DNA of 64,000 nt from Flavobacterium resistens (GCF_900182645.1 NZ_FXTA01000003.1:310001-374000); one strand, 5' to 3'; counted from the stretch's first letter, positions 33,750-43,619 are shown. The notes: generated from the letters alone by a model not told the origin. Numbers and translations are program-made.

Positions 33750-36140
33750 ATGAAACGCACAATTAAAAAAGTTGCTGTAATTGGATCCGGAATTATGGGT
33801 TCAGGAATAGCTTGCCATTTTGCCAATATTGGTGTTGAAGTTTTACTTCTTGACATCGTACCACGCGAATTGACCGAGGCTGAAGCTAAAAAAGGATTAA
33901 CTCTTGAAAGTAAAGCTGTTCGCAACCGAGTGGTAAACGAGCACTTGGCGAATTCATTAAAATCGAAACCATCTCCTATTTACAGTCAGAAATTCGCAAA
34001 TAGAATTACGACTGGAAATACGACTGATGATATGGCAAAAATTGCCAATGTTGATTGGATTATCGAGGTTGTTGTAGAGCGTTTAGACATTAAGAAATTG
34101 GTTTTTGAACAAATCGAGAAATTCCGCAAACCAGGAACTTTGGTTACTTCTAATACTTCTGGTATTCCAATTCATTTTATGAGTGAAGGAAGAAGCGAAG
34201 ATTTCCAACAACACTTCTGCGGAACTCACTTTTTTAACCCTGCGCGTTACTTAAAATTATTTGAAATTATTCCTGGTCCAAAAACTTCAACTGAAGTATT
34301 GGATTTCTTAAACGAATACGGATCTAAATTCTTAGGAAAAACTTCGGTTGTTGCTAAAGATACTCCAGCGTTTATTGGAAACAGAATTGGTATTTACGGA
34401 ATCCAAAGTTTATTCCACTTGGTAAAAGAAATGGGATTAACAATTGAAGAAGTTGATAAATTGACTGGACCAGTAATTGGTCGTCCAAAATCGGCTACTT
34501 TCCGTACGGTTGACGTTGTTGGTTTGGATACTTTGGTACACGTTGCCAATGGTATTTATGAAAACTGCCCGAACGACGAACAACACGAATTATTCAAACT
34601 TCCTGATTTCATCAACAAAATGATGGAAAATAATTGGTTAGGAAGTAAAACCGGACAAGGTTTCTACAAAAAAGTAGATAAAGATATTCTTTCTTTAGAC
34701 TTAAATACATTAGAATACCGTGCTGCAAAAAAAGCAAATTTTGCTACGCTTGAACTAACAAAAACTATCGACAAACCAATCAATCGTTTTAAAGTTTTAG
34801 TAAAAGGAACAGACAAAGCGGGAGAATTCTACCGTAAGAGTTTCGCCGGAATGTTTGCTTACGTGTCAAACAGAGTTCCTGAAATCTCAGACGAATTATA
34901 CAAAATTGATGATGCCATGAAAGCTGGTTTTGGATGGGAAAATGGTCCATTCGAAATCTGGGATGCTATCGGCGTTGCAAAAGGAATCGAAATCATGAAA
35001 GCAGAAGGTTTAGAGCCTGCTGCATGGGTTACTGAAATGTTGGCTTCTGGAAGCGAAAATTTCTATACTGTAAAAGAAGGAGCAACTTATTTCTATAACA
35101 TTCCAACAAAATCACAAGTAAAAGTTCCTGGACAAGATTCATTCATTATTCTGAACAACATCCGCGAAAGCAAAAAAGTTTGGAGCAATAGTGGTGCAAT
35201 CATTCAGGATTTAGGAGACGGAATTTTGAACTTAGAATTCCAATCTAAAATGAATACCATTGGTGGCGATGTACTTCAGGCCATCAATAAAGCAATCGAC
35301 TTATCTGAAAAAGAATATCAAGGTTTAGTTATTGGTAACCAAGCAGCGAATTTCTCTGTTGGAGCTAATATCGGAATGATTTTCATGATGGCAGTTGAGC
35401 AGGAATACGACGAATTGAACATGGCAATTAAATTGTTCCAAGATACAATGATGCGTGTTCGTTACTCTTCTATTCCAGTTGTAGTAGCGCCTCACGGAAT
35501 GACTTTTGGCGGTGGATGCGAAATGAGTTTACACGCTGATAAAGTTGTTGCTGCTGCTGAAACTTATATGGGATTAGTTGAATTTGGTGTTGGTGTACTT
35601 CCTGGCGGAGGTGGATCTAAAGAAATGGCTTTAAGAGCTTCAGATTTATTCCGTAAAAACGATGTGGAATTGAACGTTCTTCAAGAGTATTTCTTAACAA
35701 TCGCTATGGCTAAAGTTTCGACTTCTGGTTATGAAGCTTTTGATACAGGACTTTTACAGCACGGAAAAGATGTTATTGTAGTAAACAAAGATCGTCAGAT
35801 TGCTGAAGCTAAAAAACATGCATTGTTAATGGCTGAAGCTGGTTATACGCAACCAATCAGAAGAACTGATGTTAAAGTATTAGGAAAACAAGCTTTAGGT
35901 ATGTTCTTAGTTGGAACAGATCAAATGGAAGCTGGAAAATACATTTCTGAGCACGATAAGAAAATCGCAAACAAACTGGCTTATGTAATGGCTGGAGGTG
36001 ATTTATCGGAAGCTACTTTAGTATCTGAACAATACTTATTAGATATCGAACGTGAAGCTTTCTTATCTCTTTGTACAGAGAGAAAAACATTAGAAAGAAT
36101 TCAATACATGTTAACCAAAGGGAAACCTCTTAGAAACTAA
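33750..36140 (+). CDS. Fused 3-hydroxyacyl-CoA dehydrogenase/enoyl-CoA hydratase (FadN-like)
   Basis: A 796-residue bifunctional beta-oxidation enzyme. The N-terminal NAD-binding domain has GSGIMGSGIACHFANIGVEV (about residues 11-30); its C-terminal helical dehydrogenase part contains NPARYLKLFEIIPG and GNRIG. The hydratase-like domain is at the C-terminal side (about 485-680) with MTFGGGCEMSLHADK and the catalytic loop MGLVEFGVGVLPGGGGSKEMALR. This order is that of B. subtilis FadN and the reverse of E. coli FadB. The next gene, the thiolase, starts 4 bp after its stop. Confidence 0.93.
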   Translation: MKRTIKKVAVIGSGIMGSGIACHFANIGVEVLLLDIVPRELTEAEAKKGLTLESKAVRNRVVNEHLANSLKSKPSPIYSQKFANRITTGNTTDDMAKIANVDWIIEVVVERLDIKKLVFEQIEKFRKPGTLVTSNTSGIPIHFMSEGRSEDFQQHFCGTHFFNPARYLKLFEIIPGPKTSTEVLDFLNEYGSKFLGKTSVVAKDTPAFIGNRIGIYGIQSLFHLVKEMGLTIEEVDKLTGPVIGRPKSATFRTVDVVGLDTLVHVANGIYENCPNDEQHELFKLPDFINKMMENNWLGSKTGQGFYKKVDKDILSLDLNTLEYRAAKKANFATLELTKTIDKPINRFKVLVKGTDKAGEFYRKSFAGMFAYVSNRVPEISDELYKIDDAMKAGFGWENGPFEIWDAIGVAKGIEIMKAEGLEPAAWVTEMLASGSENFYTVKEGATYFYNIPTKSQVKVPGQDSFIILNNIRESKKVWSNSGAIIQDLGDGILNLEFQSKMNTIGGDVLQAINKAIDLSEKEYQGLVIGNQAANFSVGANIGMIFMMAVEQEYDELNMAIKLFQDTMMRVRYSSIPVVVAPHGMTFGGGCEMSLHADKVVAAAETYMGLVEFGVGVLPGGGGSKEMALRASDLFRKNDVELNVLQEYFLTIAMAKVSTSGYEAFDTGLLQHGKDVIVVNKDRQIAEAKKHALLMAEAGYTQPIRRTDVKVLGKQALGMFLVGTDQMEAGKYISEHDKKIANKLAYVMAGGDLSEATLVSEQYLLDIEREAFLSLCTERKTLERIQYMLTKGKPLRN

Positions 36141-36144
36141 GAAA

Positions 36145-37326
36145 ATGAAAACAGCATATATAGTAAAAGCATATAGAACAGCAGTTGGAAAAGCTCCAAA
36201 AGGTGTTTTTAGATTTAAAAGACCTGATGAATTAGCTGCAGAAACCATTCAGTTTATGATGGATGAGCTGCCTGATTTTGACAAAAAACGTATCGACGAC
36301 GTTATGGTAGGAAATGCCATGCCGGAAGCGGAACAAGGTTTGAACGTTGGACGTTTGATCTCTTTAATGGGATTAAAAGTAGAAGACGTACCTGGAGTTA
36401 CAGTAAACCGTTATTGTGCATCTGGATTAGAAACTATCGGAATGGCGACTGCTAAAATCCAATCAGGAATGGCAGATTGTATCATTGCCGGTGGTGCTGA
36501 AAGTATGAGTTTTATTCCGATGGGAGGTTACAAACCAACTCCGGATTATAAAGTTGCTGCTGCAGGTCATGAAGATTACTATTGGGGAATGGGTTTAACT
36601 GCGGAAGCGGTTGCTAACCAATATAAAATCTCTAGAGAAGATCAGGATGAGTTTGCCTATAACTCACATATGAAAGCCTTGAAAGCACAAGCAGAAGGGA
36701 AATTCGACAAACAAATCGTTCCAATTACTGTTGAGCAGACTTTCATCAATGAAAATGGTAAAAAAGAAACAAAATCATACGTTGTAAATAAAGACGAAGG
36801 GCCAAGAGCAGGAACTACTAAAGAAGCTTTAGCAGGTTTAAGACCAGTTTTTGCTGCTAATGGAAGTGTGACAGCTGGTAACTCTTCTCAAATGAGCGAC
36901 GGTGCAGCATTCGTTTTAATCATGAGTGAGGACATGGTTAAAGAATTGAATCTTGAGCCAATCGCCAGATTAGTAAATTTTGCTTCTTCTGGTGTTGAAC
37001 CAAGAATTATGGGTATTGGTCCGGTAAAAGCAATTCCGAAAGCGTTGAAACAAGCAGGATTAACATTGAACGATATTGAGTTAATTGAATTAAACGAGGC
37101 CTTTGCTTCACAAGCTTTAGCAGTAACTCGCGAGTTAAACATAAATCCAGAAATCGTAAACGTAAACGGTGGAGCAATCTCTTTAGGACACCCTCTAGGA
37201 TGTACTGGTGCTAAACTTTCTGTTCAGTTATTTGATGAGATGAAACGCAGAGGTAACAAATACGGAATCGTTTCAATGTGTGTGGGGACTGGACAAGGTT
37301 CTGCAGGGATTTACGAGGTATTATAG
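36145..37326 (+). CDS. fadA: Acetyl-CoA acyltransferase (3-ketoacyl-CoA thiolase)
   Basis: A 393-residue thiolase catalysing the last step of beta-oxidation. The nucleophile is C91 in NRYCASGLE; the histidine lies in GGAISLGHPLGCTGAK and the second cysteine in SMCVGTGQGSAG near the C-terminus. Length is typical. It starts 4 bp after the fused dehydrogenase gene. A 522-bp insert carrying the S23-like gene separates it from the acyl-CoA dehydrogenase gene. Confidence 0.95.
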   Translation: MKTAYIVKAYRTAVGKAPKGVFRFKRPDELAAETIQFMMDELPDFDKKRIDDVMVGNAMPEAEQGLNVGRLISLMGLKVEDVPGVTVNRYCASGLETIGMATAKIQSGMADCIIAGGAESMSFIPMGGYKPTPDYKVAAAGHEDYYWGMGLTAEAVANQYKISREDQDEFAYNSHMKALKAQAEGKFDKQIVPITVEQTFINENGKKETKSYVVNKDEGPRAGTTKEALAGLRPVFAANGSVTAGNSSQMSDGAAFVLIMSEDMVKELNLEPIARLVNFASSGVEPRIMGIGPVKAIPKALKQAGLTLNDIELIELNEAFASQALAVTRELNINPEIVNVNGGAISLGHPLGCTGAKLSVQLFDEMKRRGNKYGIVSMCVGTGQGSAGIYEVL

Positions 37327-37331
37327 TTTTT

Positions 37332-37356
37332 AAGAGGAAAGAAGCAAGAAGCAAGA
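37332..37356. repeat. Left arm of inverted repeat around the S23-like gene
   Basis: AAAGAAGCAAGAAGCAAGA (37338-37356) is the exact reverse complement of 37804-37822. With the outer AAGAGG, similarity extends to 24 of 25 bases. The arm consists of 7-bp units (AAGAAGC). It lies 5 bp after the thiolase stop. Confidence 0.85.
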
Positions 37357-37449
37357 CTTAATTTTGGAATGAGGATATTCTGAAAACAAGACTTTTAAAG
37401 TAGTAAAAAACTTACTTTTATTTTTTCTTCTTATCTTGCCTCAAAAAAC

Positions 37450-37800
37450 ATGAAACACAATTTTAAGAATTTGAAAATTTGGATTTTAGCTATGGAAATC
37501 ACTAATGACACCTATAAACTAACAGCCTCTTTTCCAAAATCAGAAACGTATAGTTTAACAAGTCAAATGAATAGATGTTCTGTTTCAATGCCTTCTAATA
37601 TTGCTGAGGGCTCTAACAGAGGAAACAAACACTTTCAGCATTATTTGAATATTAGTTTAGGTTCGTCATTTGAATTACAAACGCAATTACTGATAGCTTT
37701 TCAAAATGATTATCTATCTAAGACAAAAACAGAAGAAATAGAAAACAAAATAATTGAATTTCAAAAGATGACAACAGGTTTCATAAACAAGTTAGATTAA
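37450..37800 (+). CDS. S23-type four-helix-bundle protein (IVS-protein family)
   Basis: A 116-residue helical protein of the 23S rRNA intervening-sequence (S23) family, related to Avd of diversity-generating retroelements. The hallmark block is SQMNRCSVSMPSNIAEGSNRG (about 40-60), with LKIWILAMEITNDTYKL before it and HYLNISLGSSFELQTQLLIA after it. The basic pentameric-type bundle is thought to bind nucleic acid. No reverse transcriptase or variable repeat lies near, so it is not a DGR. It sits between perfect 19-bp inverted repeats (37338-37356, 37804-37822) inside the fad operon, in the same strand. Function here is unknown. Confidence 0.93.
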   Translation: MKHNFKNLKIWILAMEITNDTYKLTASFPKSETYSLTSQMNRCSVSMPSNIAEGSNRGNKHFQHYLNISLGSSFELQTQLLIAFQNDYLSKTKTEEIENKIIEFQKMTTGFINKLD

Positions 37801-37803
37801 AAA

Positions 37804-37828
37804 TCTTGCTTCTTGCTTCTTTCATCTT
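37804..37828. repeat. Right arm of inverted repeat around the S23-like gene
   Basis: TCTTGCTTCTTGCTTCTTT (37804-37822) is the exact reverse complement of the left arm. It starts 3 bp after the S23-like stop and ends 27 bp before the true start codon of the acyl-CoA dehydrogenase gene. Confidence 0.85.
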
Positions 37829-37848
37829 TTATAAAAAACAAAAACAAA

Positions 37849-39654
37849 ATGGCAGATACAATCGAAAAAAACGTGACTCGTGGTGGTCAGTTTTTAGTTA
37901 AAGAAACAAAATGCGAGGATATCTTCACACCAGAAGATTTCTCTGAAGAGCAGTTAATGATGCGTGACTCTGTAAAAGAGTTCGTAGACAAAGAATTATG
38001 GGCGCATAAAGATCGTTTTGAGAAAAAAGATTACGCTTATACAGAATCATCTATGCGTAAAGCTGGTGAACTTGGACTTCTTGGAGTTGCAGTTCCTGAA
38101 GAGTACGGCGGATTAGGAATGGGATTTGTTTCTACAATGTTGGTTTGTGACTACATTTCTGGAGCAACAGGTTCGTTCTCAACTGCTTTTGGTGCGCATA
38201 CAGGAATTGGAACTATGCCAATCACCCTTTATGGATCTGAAGAACAAAAGAAAAAATACGTTCCATTATTAGCTTCTGGAGAATGGTTTGGAGCTTATTG
38301 CTTAACTGAACCAGGTGCAGGATCTGATGCTAACTCAGGAAAAACAAAAGCTGTTTTATCTGAAGACGGAACTCATTATTTAATTACAGGTCAAAAAATG
38401 TGGATTTCGAATGCAGGTTTCTGCAGCGTTTTCATCGTTTTTGCTCGTATTGGAGATGATAAAAATATTACAGGTTTCATCGTAGAAAATGATCCAGCAA
38501 ACGGAATTTCTATGAATGAAGAAGAGCATAAATTAGGAATTCGTGCTTCTTCTACGCGTCAGGTTTTCTTCAACGAAACAAAAGTTCCAGTTGAAAACAT
38601 GTTATCTGAAAGAGGAAACGGTTTCAAAATCGCTATGAATGCTTTGAACGTTGGTCGTATTAAATTGGCTGCTGCATGTTTAGATGCACAAAGAAGAGTT
38701 ACTTCTGGAGCTGTAAAATATGCTAACGAAAGAATTCAGTTCAATACTTCTATTTCATCTTTTGGAGCTATCCGTTCTAAATTAGCTGAAATGGCAACAA
38801 ATGCTTACGCTGGAGAAAGTGCTTCTTACCGTGCTGCAAAAGACATCGAAGACAGAATCGCTGCTCGCGAGGCTGAAGGAACGAGTCACCAAGAAGCAGA
38901 ATTGAAAGGTGTTGAAGAATATGCTATTGAGTGTTCTATCTTGAAAGTAGCAGTTTCTGAAGACGTTCAGTCTTGCTCTGACGAAGGAATTCAGATTTTT
39001 GGTGGAATGGGATTCTCTGAAGATACTCCAATGGAAAGTGCTTGGAGAGATGCTCGTATCGCTAGAATCTACGAAGGAACAAATGAAATCAACAGAATGC
39101 TTTCTGTAGGTATGTTGATCAAAAAAGCAATGAAAGGTCATGTTGATTTACTTGGACCAGCAATGAAAGTTCAAGAAGAATTAATGGGAATTCCATCTTT
39201 TGATACTCCAGATTTCTCTGAATTATTTGCAGAAGAAAAAGTAATCGTAGCTAACTTGAAAAAAGTTTTCTTAATGGTTGCTGGTAGCGCTGTTCAAAAA
39301 TATGGTCCTGAATTAGATGCTCACCAACAATTATTAATGGCAGCTTCTGATATCTTAATCGAAATCTACATGGCTGAAAGTACTATTTTGAGAACTGAAA
39401 AATTAGCAAAAGCACAAGGCGAAGATAAAGTTCAGGAGCAAATTGCTATGGCAAAATTATACTTATACAAAGCGGTAGATATCGTAAACTTAAGAGGAAA
39501 AGAAGGAATTGCTTCTTTTGCTGAAGGTGACGAACAACGTATGATGTTAATGGGATTAAAACGTTTTACAAAATACACTAACTTACCAAATGTTGTAGCG
39601 TTAAGAGAAAAAATCGCAGCAAAATTAGTGGCAGAAGATACTTACTGCTTCTAA
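37849..39654 (+). CDS. fadE: Acyl-CoA dehydrogenase (FadE-like)
   Basis: A 601-residue FAD-dependent acyl-CoA dehydrogenase for the first step of beta-oxidation. Motifs are CLTEPGAGSDANSGKTKA (FAD/substrate loop), QKMWISNAGF, ERGNGFKIAMNALNVGR and ARIYEGTNEINRM, with a C-terminal extension of about 170 residues as in long FadE-type enzymes. I chose the ATG at 37849 (MADTIEKNV) because the longer frame from 37813 would run through the inverted repeat. It is the last gene of the operon and is followed by a strong terminator. Confidence 0.94.
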   Translation: MADTIEKNVTRGGQFLVKETKCEDIFTPEDFSEEQLMMRDSVKEFVDKELWAHKDRFEKKDYAYTESSMRKAGELGLLGVAVPEEYGGLGMGFVSTMLVCDYISGATGSFSTAFGAHTGIGTMPITLYGSEEQKKKYVPLLASGEWFGAYCLTEPGAGSDANSGKTKAVLSEDGTHYLITGQKMWISNAGFCSVFIVFARIGDDKNITGFIVENDPANGISMNEEEHKLGIRASSTRQVFFNETKVPVENMLSERGNGFKIAMNALNVGRIKLAAACLDAQRRVTSGAVKYANERIQFNTSISSFGAIRSKLAEMATNAYAGESASYRAAKDIEDRIAAREAEGTSHQEAELKGVEEYAIECSILKVAVSEDVQSCSDEGIQIFGGMGFSEDTPMESAWRDARIARIYEGTNEINRMLSVGMLIKKAMKGHVDLLGPAMKVQEELMGIPSFDTPDFSELFAEEKVIVANLKKVFLMVAGSAVQKYGPELDAHQQLLMAASDILIEIYMAESTILRTEKLAKAQGEDKVQEQIAMAKLYLYKAVDIVNLRGKEGIASFAEGDEQRMMLMGLKRFTKYTNLPNVVALREKIAAKLVAEDTYCF

Positions 39655-39686
39655 TATCACAATAGTTTTTAGCTTTTAATTTGTTT

Positions 39687-39727
39687 AAGCCCGCGCAAGT
39701 CCGAAACTGCGCGGGCTTATTTTTTTA
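39687..39727 (+). terminator. Terminator of the fad operon
   Basis: An 11-bp GC-rich stem (AAGCCCGCGCA / TGCGCGGGCTT) with a 10-nt loop followed by ATTTTTTT. Confidence 0.9.
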
Positions 39728-39879
39728 GTCAGTCAACTTTGTTAAAGTTTCTATGACGCAATATTTTTGCAACGATTTGCAAAATATTCGTTAAAATCAG
39801 CTTTCTCAGTTATATAAAATGCTTAAATATTGAATGTATTGCTTTATATTTAACATTCTAAAACTTCAAAAAATAAAAA

Positions 39880-40971
39880 ATGAAACAAATTAACCTAATT
39901 GCATTTTTATTTATCTGCGTTTTTTCTACCTCAACTTTTGCCCAGAAAAATAAAAAATTGGACATTATCGCTTATTATACAGGCGATTCCAAATTAATTA
40001 ACGAATACGAAGTCAATAAACTAAATCAGATTATTTTTAGTTTCTGTCATTTAAAAGATGGAAAACTGAGCGTCGATTCTCCTAAAGATTCTATTACAAT
40101 CAAACATTTGGTTTCGCTTAAAGCAAAAAATCCACAACTAAAAATTATTTTATCACTAGGTGGTTGGGGCGGATGCGAACCTTGTTCATCAGCTTTTTCT
40201 ACCGCTGAAGGTAGATTGATTTTCGCAAAATCAGTAAAAGAAGTTAGCGATTATTTTAAAGTTGACGGATTAGATTTAGATTGGGAATATCCTGCAATTG
40301 AAGGACTTCCTGGACATTTGTATCAAACTGTTGACAAACCTAATTTTACTGAATTACTTAAAATTCTTCGATCAACTTTAGGAAAAAAGTATGAATTGAG
40401 TTTTGCTGCTGGAGGATTTCAAAAATATCTCGACGAATCTATTGATTGGAAAGCCGTAACTCCACTAGTAAATCGTATCAATATCATGAGTTACGATTTA
40501 GTAAACGGATACTCTAAAGTTACTGGACATCATACGCCATTATACAGTACAAATCCTAAAGAAGAATCAACAGACAGAGCGGTTACTTTTTTATTGAAAC
40601 AAGGGATTCCTGCTGAAAAATTAATCATTGGAGGCGCTTTTTATACCAGAACTTGGAAAAATGTAGAAAATGTTAATAATGGTTTGTATCAATCTGGAGA
40701 ACATACTGAAGGAGTTCAATTTAAAAATTCCTCAACAGTATATACCGAAGCAAATGGTTGGAAATATTTTTGGGATGATAAAGCAAAAGCGCCATATTGG
40801 TATAACGAAAAAGAAAAAGTTTTTGCAACCGGAGATGATTTAGCTTCAATAAAAGCTAAAACGGAATATGTAAAAGCTAAAAAATTAGGCGGAATCATGT
40901 TTTGGGAACTTCCTCTGGACAAAACCCGTGACGGAATGGTAAATGCCATTTATGAAGTTAAAACCAAATAA
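39880..40971 (+). CDS. GH18 chitinase-type glycoside hydrolase, secreted
   Basis: A 363-residue exported enzyme. After a signal peptide (to about residue 22, FAQ) comes a single GH18 TIM barrel. The SxGG block is ILSLGGWGGCEP, and the catalytic DGxDxDxE motif is DGLDLDWEYP with the acid/base E136. INIMSYDLVNGYS and GIMFWELPLDK are the later barrel strands. It has no carbohydrate-binding module or T9SS domain, so it is probably periplasmic or surface-exposed rather than released. It likely cleaves chitin oligomers or related glycans. Confidence 0.92.
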   Translation: MKQINLIAFLFICVFSTSTFAQKNKKLDIIAYYTGDSKLINEYEVNKLNQIIFSFCHLKDGKLSVDSPKDSITIKHLVSLKAKNPQLKIILSLGGWGGCEPCSSAFSTAEGRLIFAKSVKEVSDYFKVDGLDLDWEYPAIEGLPGHLYQTVDKPNFTELLKILRSTLGKKYELSFAAGGFQKYLDESIDWKAVTPLVNRINIMSYDLVNGYSKVTGHHTPLYSTNPKEESTDRAVTFLLKQGIPAEKLIIGGAFYTRTWKNVENVNNGLYQSGEHTEGVQFKNSSTVYTEANGWKYFWDDKAKAPYWYNEKEKVFATGDDLASIKAKTEYVKAKKLGGIMFWELPLDKTRDGMVNAIYEVKTK

Positions 40972-40986
40972 TTAAAACATAAAGAG

Positions 40987-41020
40987 TAACCTGAAAAGAT
41001 TTTTTCAGGTTATTTTTTTT
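40987..41020 (+). terminator. Terminator of the GH18 gene
   Basis: Stem TAACCTGAAAA / TTTTCAGGTTA with a 4-nt loop followed by nine T residues. Confidence 0.85.
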
Positions 41021-41058
41021 TGTAGTATTTTTGATATAACTCTCAAAAACAAACTGTT

Positions 41059-43566
41059 ATGAAATTTTATAATATTATAGCAAATAATCTTATTTATAAA
41101 ATTGCAAAACGACAGTTCTTCATTTCAAAAACATTTTCTATTCTATTTTTCTTCCTTTTTCAACTTTATGCATTGTATTCCCAAAATCATCCTTTAACCG
41201 ATTCTACAAAATCAGATGATAAAAATTCTTCATACAATAAAATCGAAAACTTATTAAAACTAGATGAGGAAAAAAGCAATACGCTATTTAAAGAAAATAA
41301 AATAAGCAGAGAGCGCGCAGAATTATTCGATGCCATTTCTAAAAACATTCAGAAAGCAGATCTTACCTTAAAAACCGGAATTGACTATAAAGGCTTTACT
41401 TCAGAATTAGATTATGTTATTAAGCTCAAAAAAACGGCAATTGATGGTATCATCAAAAACAAAAATGATTTTCAGACCCTTAGAAACATTACCGTTACGT
41501 CAATAATGTTGAAAGAGCTGCAGACAAGAGTAGAAATTCAGCTTACAAAAATTAAAAAAAACAGAACCGAATTAAGCGAAATACAAAGCGTAATCGATTC
41601 TTTATCCATAAAAAAATCCCTTTTTACGCTTCCAAAAGATTCTTTAAGAAAATCACTTTATTACGAACGATATTCGCAAATGAATACTGATGTAGATCTT
41701 CTAAACAAGCGATTTAAAGATGCTTTAGACAGTATCAGCAAACTTCAGATTATTGGAAGCCAATTTAAATATGACCTTCAAAGCGACATTATTGAAACTG
41801 ATAATATTAGAAAAAATGAATTTCAGAATCTACTTCATTCTGATGGAGAAATTTTTAAAACAAATACAGGCAACACTACTTTTAAAGAAGCTTTCTTTTA
41901 TTCGGTGACCAAAGTAGTGATCATCTTACTGTTTTTTATAACAAATCACTTTAATGCAATTATTCTAATGCTTTTAGCAGCTTTATGCTTAATCATTTAT
42001 TTATTTTTTCTAAGAAGCAAATTTATAAAAGAGGGTATTCATAAGAATGTAAATTTTTCAAAACAAATTTTCATCCATCCAGTCAGCTGCGGCATATTGA
42101 TTTCATTTACAATATTCAATTTTTTATTTATTTTTCCACCGTTTGCTTTTACATCAATTATTTGGTTTATTTCAATGGTCGCATTAACGATTGTAAACAA
42201 AGAGCATTTTTGCAAAAAAGAAAATTTTGTCTGGAGGATTTATGTTGTTTTGATTCTGTCGGGTTTGTACGATAACAATATTTTAATTCATTCTGTAGCT
42301 GAAGTTTTTTTAATTCTGTTTATTGCATCGGCTTCGACTATATTTAGTATTTATAATTTAAAAAAGAGTAAAGAAATTCTAAATCCTTTTTTTAAATACA
42401 GTCTTATTGTAATGATTATTTGCGAAATAGGATCAATTTTATTTATCCTGTTTGATGAAAATTATAATTTAGGAAAACTATTGATGATCAACGGAATCAT
42501 TACAATTCTGATGTATTATTTGTTTACAAATACGTATCGTTTGATTGTAGATATTCTAAAATATTCCAACTTTCTTAAAGAATCAAATGAGGGAAAACCA
42601 CAAGAACTTAACGAATTTGAAACCATATATTACGGCCCAATAATCAATGTTTTATTTGTTGCTGGATGGTTAATTTCGATTGTAAAAAACTCATACTTTT
42701 TTCATGCAATCCTAGATCCAATTATAAGTTTTTTTAATGAACCAAGAACTATTGGAGACATTAATTACTCGTATCAGAGTATAATCGTTTTCTTTTTCAT
42801 TATTACAACTTCTGTGCTTATCGCTAAAATTGTTTCCTTTTTAACCAGCAGTTCTTCAAATTCCTTTAATGCTAACCGAAAAAATCGATTTGGAAGCTGG
42901 ATTCTTCTTATCCAAATTGCGATTTTTAGTATCGGAATCAGCCTGGCATTTATTTCTTCGGGAATTCCAGTTGATCGTTTGACTATCATTATTAGTGCAT
43001 TGGGAGTTGGAATTGGATTTGGACTCCAGACTTTAGTCAACAATTTGGTAAGCGGACTTATTATTGCTTTTGAAAAACCTGTAAATATAAATGATACAAT
43101 TGAAATTGGAGGACAAACCGTAACAATGAAATCGATAGGAATTCGAAGCAGCGTTGTGGCCACTTTTGATGGTGCCGATGTAATTATCCCTAATGGAGAT
43201 TTATTAAGCCAACATTTAACAAATTGGACCTTATCGAATAATAAAAAACGAACTGATATTACGATTGGCGTAGCATACGGAACGAACCTGGAAGAAGCAA
43301 AAACAATATTAGAAGAAATATTAAAAAATCATTCTTTAGTGTTAGAAAATCCTGTGCCAATTATTTGGTTTAAAGATTTTAATACAAGCGCAATTGACAT
43401 TGTGATCAAGTTTTGGGTAAGTCATATCAACTTCGCAAATGATGTAAAGAGCGATTTGATTATTTTGATTGATAAAACTTTTAGAGAAAATAATATTGAA
43501 ATTCCTTTTCCACAACAAGATATTCACATTATAAAAAAAGAGAATAAAGAATCTGAAAAAGAATAA
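41059..43566 (+). CDS. Large MscS-family mechanosensitive channel
   Basis: An 835-residue membrane protein. After an N-terminal hydrophobic segment (about 25-42) comes a periplasmic coiled-coil region (about 60-270), then about ten membrane helices and the C-terminal MscS core. The pore-lining and beta-domain text is ISALGVGIGFGLQTLVNNLV, then GLIIAFEKPVNINDTIEIGG, IRSSVVATFDGADVIIPNG and LLSQHLTNWTLSN. Its size and extra helices resemble MscK/MscM rather than MscS. It probably releases solutes during osmotic downshock. A bidirectional terminator follows. Confidence 0.92.
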   Translation: MKFYNIIANNLIYKIAKRQFFISKTFSILFFFLFQLYALYSQNHPLTDSTKSDDKNSSYNKIENLLKLDEEKSNTLFKENKISRERAELFDAISKNIQKADLTLKTGIDYKGFTSELDYVIKLKKTAIDGIIKNKNDFQTLRNITVTSIMLKELQTRVEIQLTKIKKNRTELSEIQSVIDSLSIKKSLFTLPKDSLRKSLYYERYSQMNTDVDLLNKRFKDALDSISKLQIIGSQFKYDLQSDIIETDNIRKNEFQNLLHSDGEIFKTNTGNTTFKEAFFYSVTKVVIILLFFITNHFNAIILMLLAALCLIIYLFFLRSKFIKEGIHKNVNFSKQIFIHPVSCGILISFTIFNFLFIFPPFAFTSIIWFISMVALTIVNKEHFCKKENFVWRIYVVLILSGLYDNNILIHSVAEVFLILFIASASTIFSIYNLKKSKEILNPFFKYSLIVMIICEIGSILFILFDENYNLGKLLMINGIITILMYYLFTNTYRLIVDILKYSNFLKESNEGKPQELNEFETIYYGPIINVLFVAGWLISIVKNSYFFHAILDPIISFFNEPRTIGDINYSYQSIIVFFFIITTSVLIAKIVSFLTSSSSNSFNANRKNRFGSWILLIQIAIFSIGISLAFISSGIPVDRLTIIISALGVGIGFGLQTLVNNLVSGLIIAFEKPVNINDTIEIGGQTVTMKSIGIRSSVVATFDGADVIIPNGDLLSQHLTNWTLSNNKKRTDITIGVAYGTNLEEAKTILEEILKNHSLVLENPVPIIWFKDFNTSAIDIVIKFWVSHINFANDVKSDLIILIDKTFRENNIEIPFPQQDIHIIKKENKESEKE

Positions 43567-43568
43567 AA

Positions 43569-43606
43569 AAACGGCAACCGTTTATTTAACTGTTGCCGTT
43601 TTTCTC
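43569..43606. terminator. Bidirectional terminator
   Basis: A 10-bp stem (AAACGGCAAC / GTTGCCGTTT) with A7 on one side and T5 on the other, between the converging channel gene and the 161-aa gene. Confidence 0.85.
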
Positions 43607-43619
43607 TTTTATAAAAAGT

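Noticed and set aside
37813..37849. Longer start of the acyl-CoA dehydrogenase at 37813
   Set aside because: The extra residues (MLLSSFIKNKNK) are encoded by the inverted-repeat arm and spacer; MADTIEKNV at 37849 is the natural start.
37326..37849. Diversity-generating retroelement accessory (Avd) role for the four-helix-bundle gene
   Set aside because: No reverse transcriptase, template repeat or variable repeat is seen in the surroundings; the S23/IVS-type explanation fits better.
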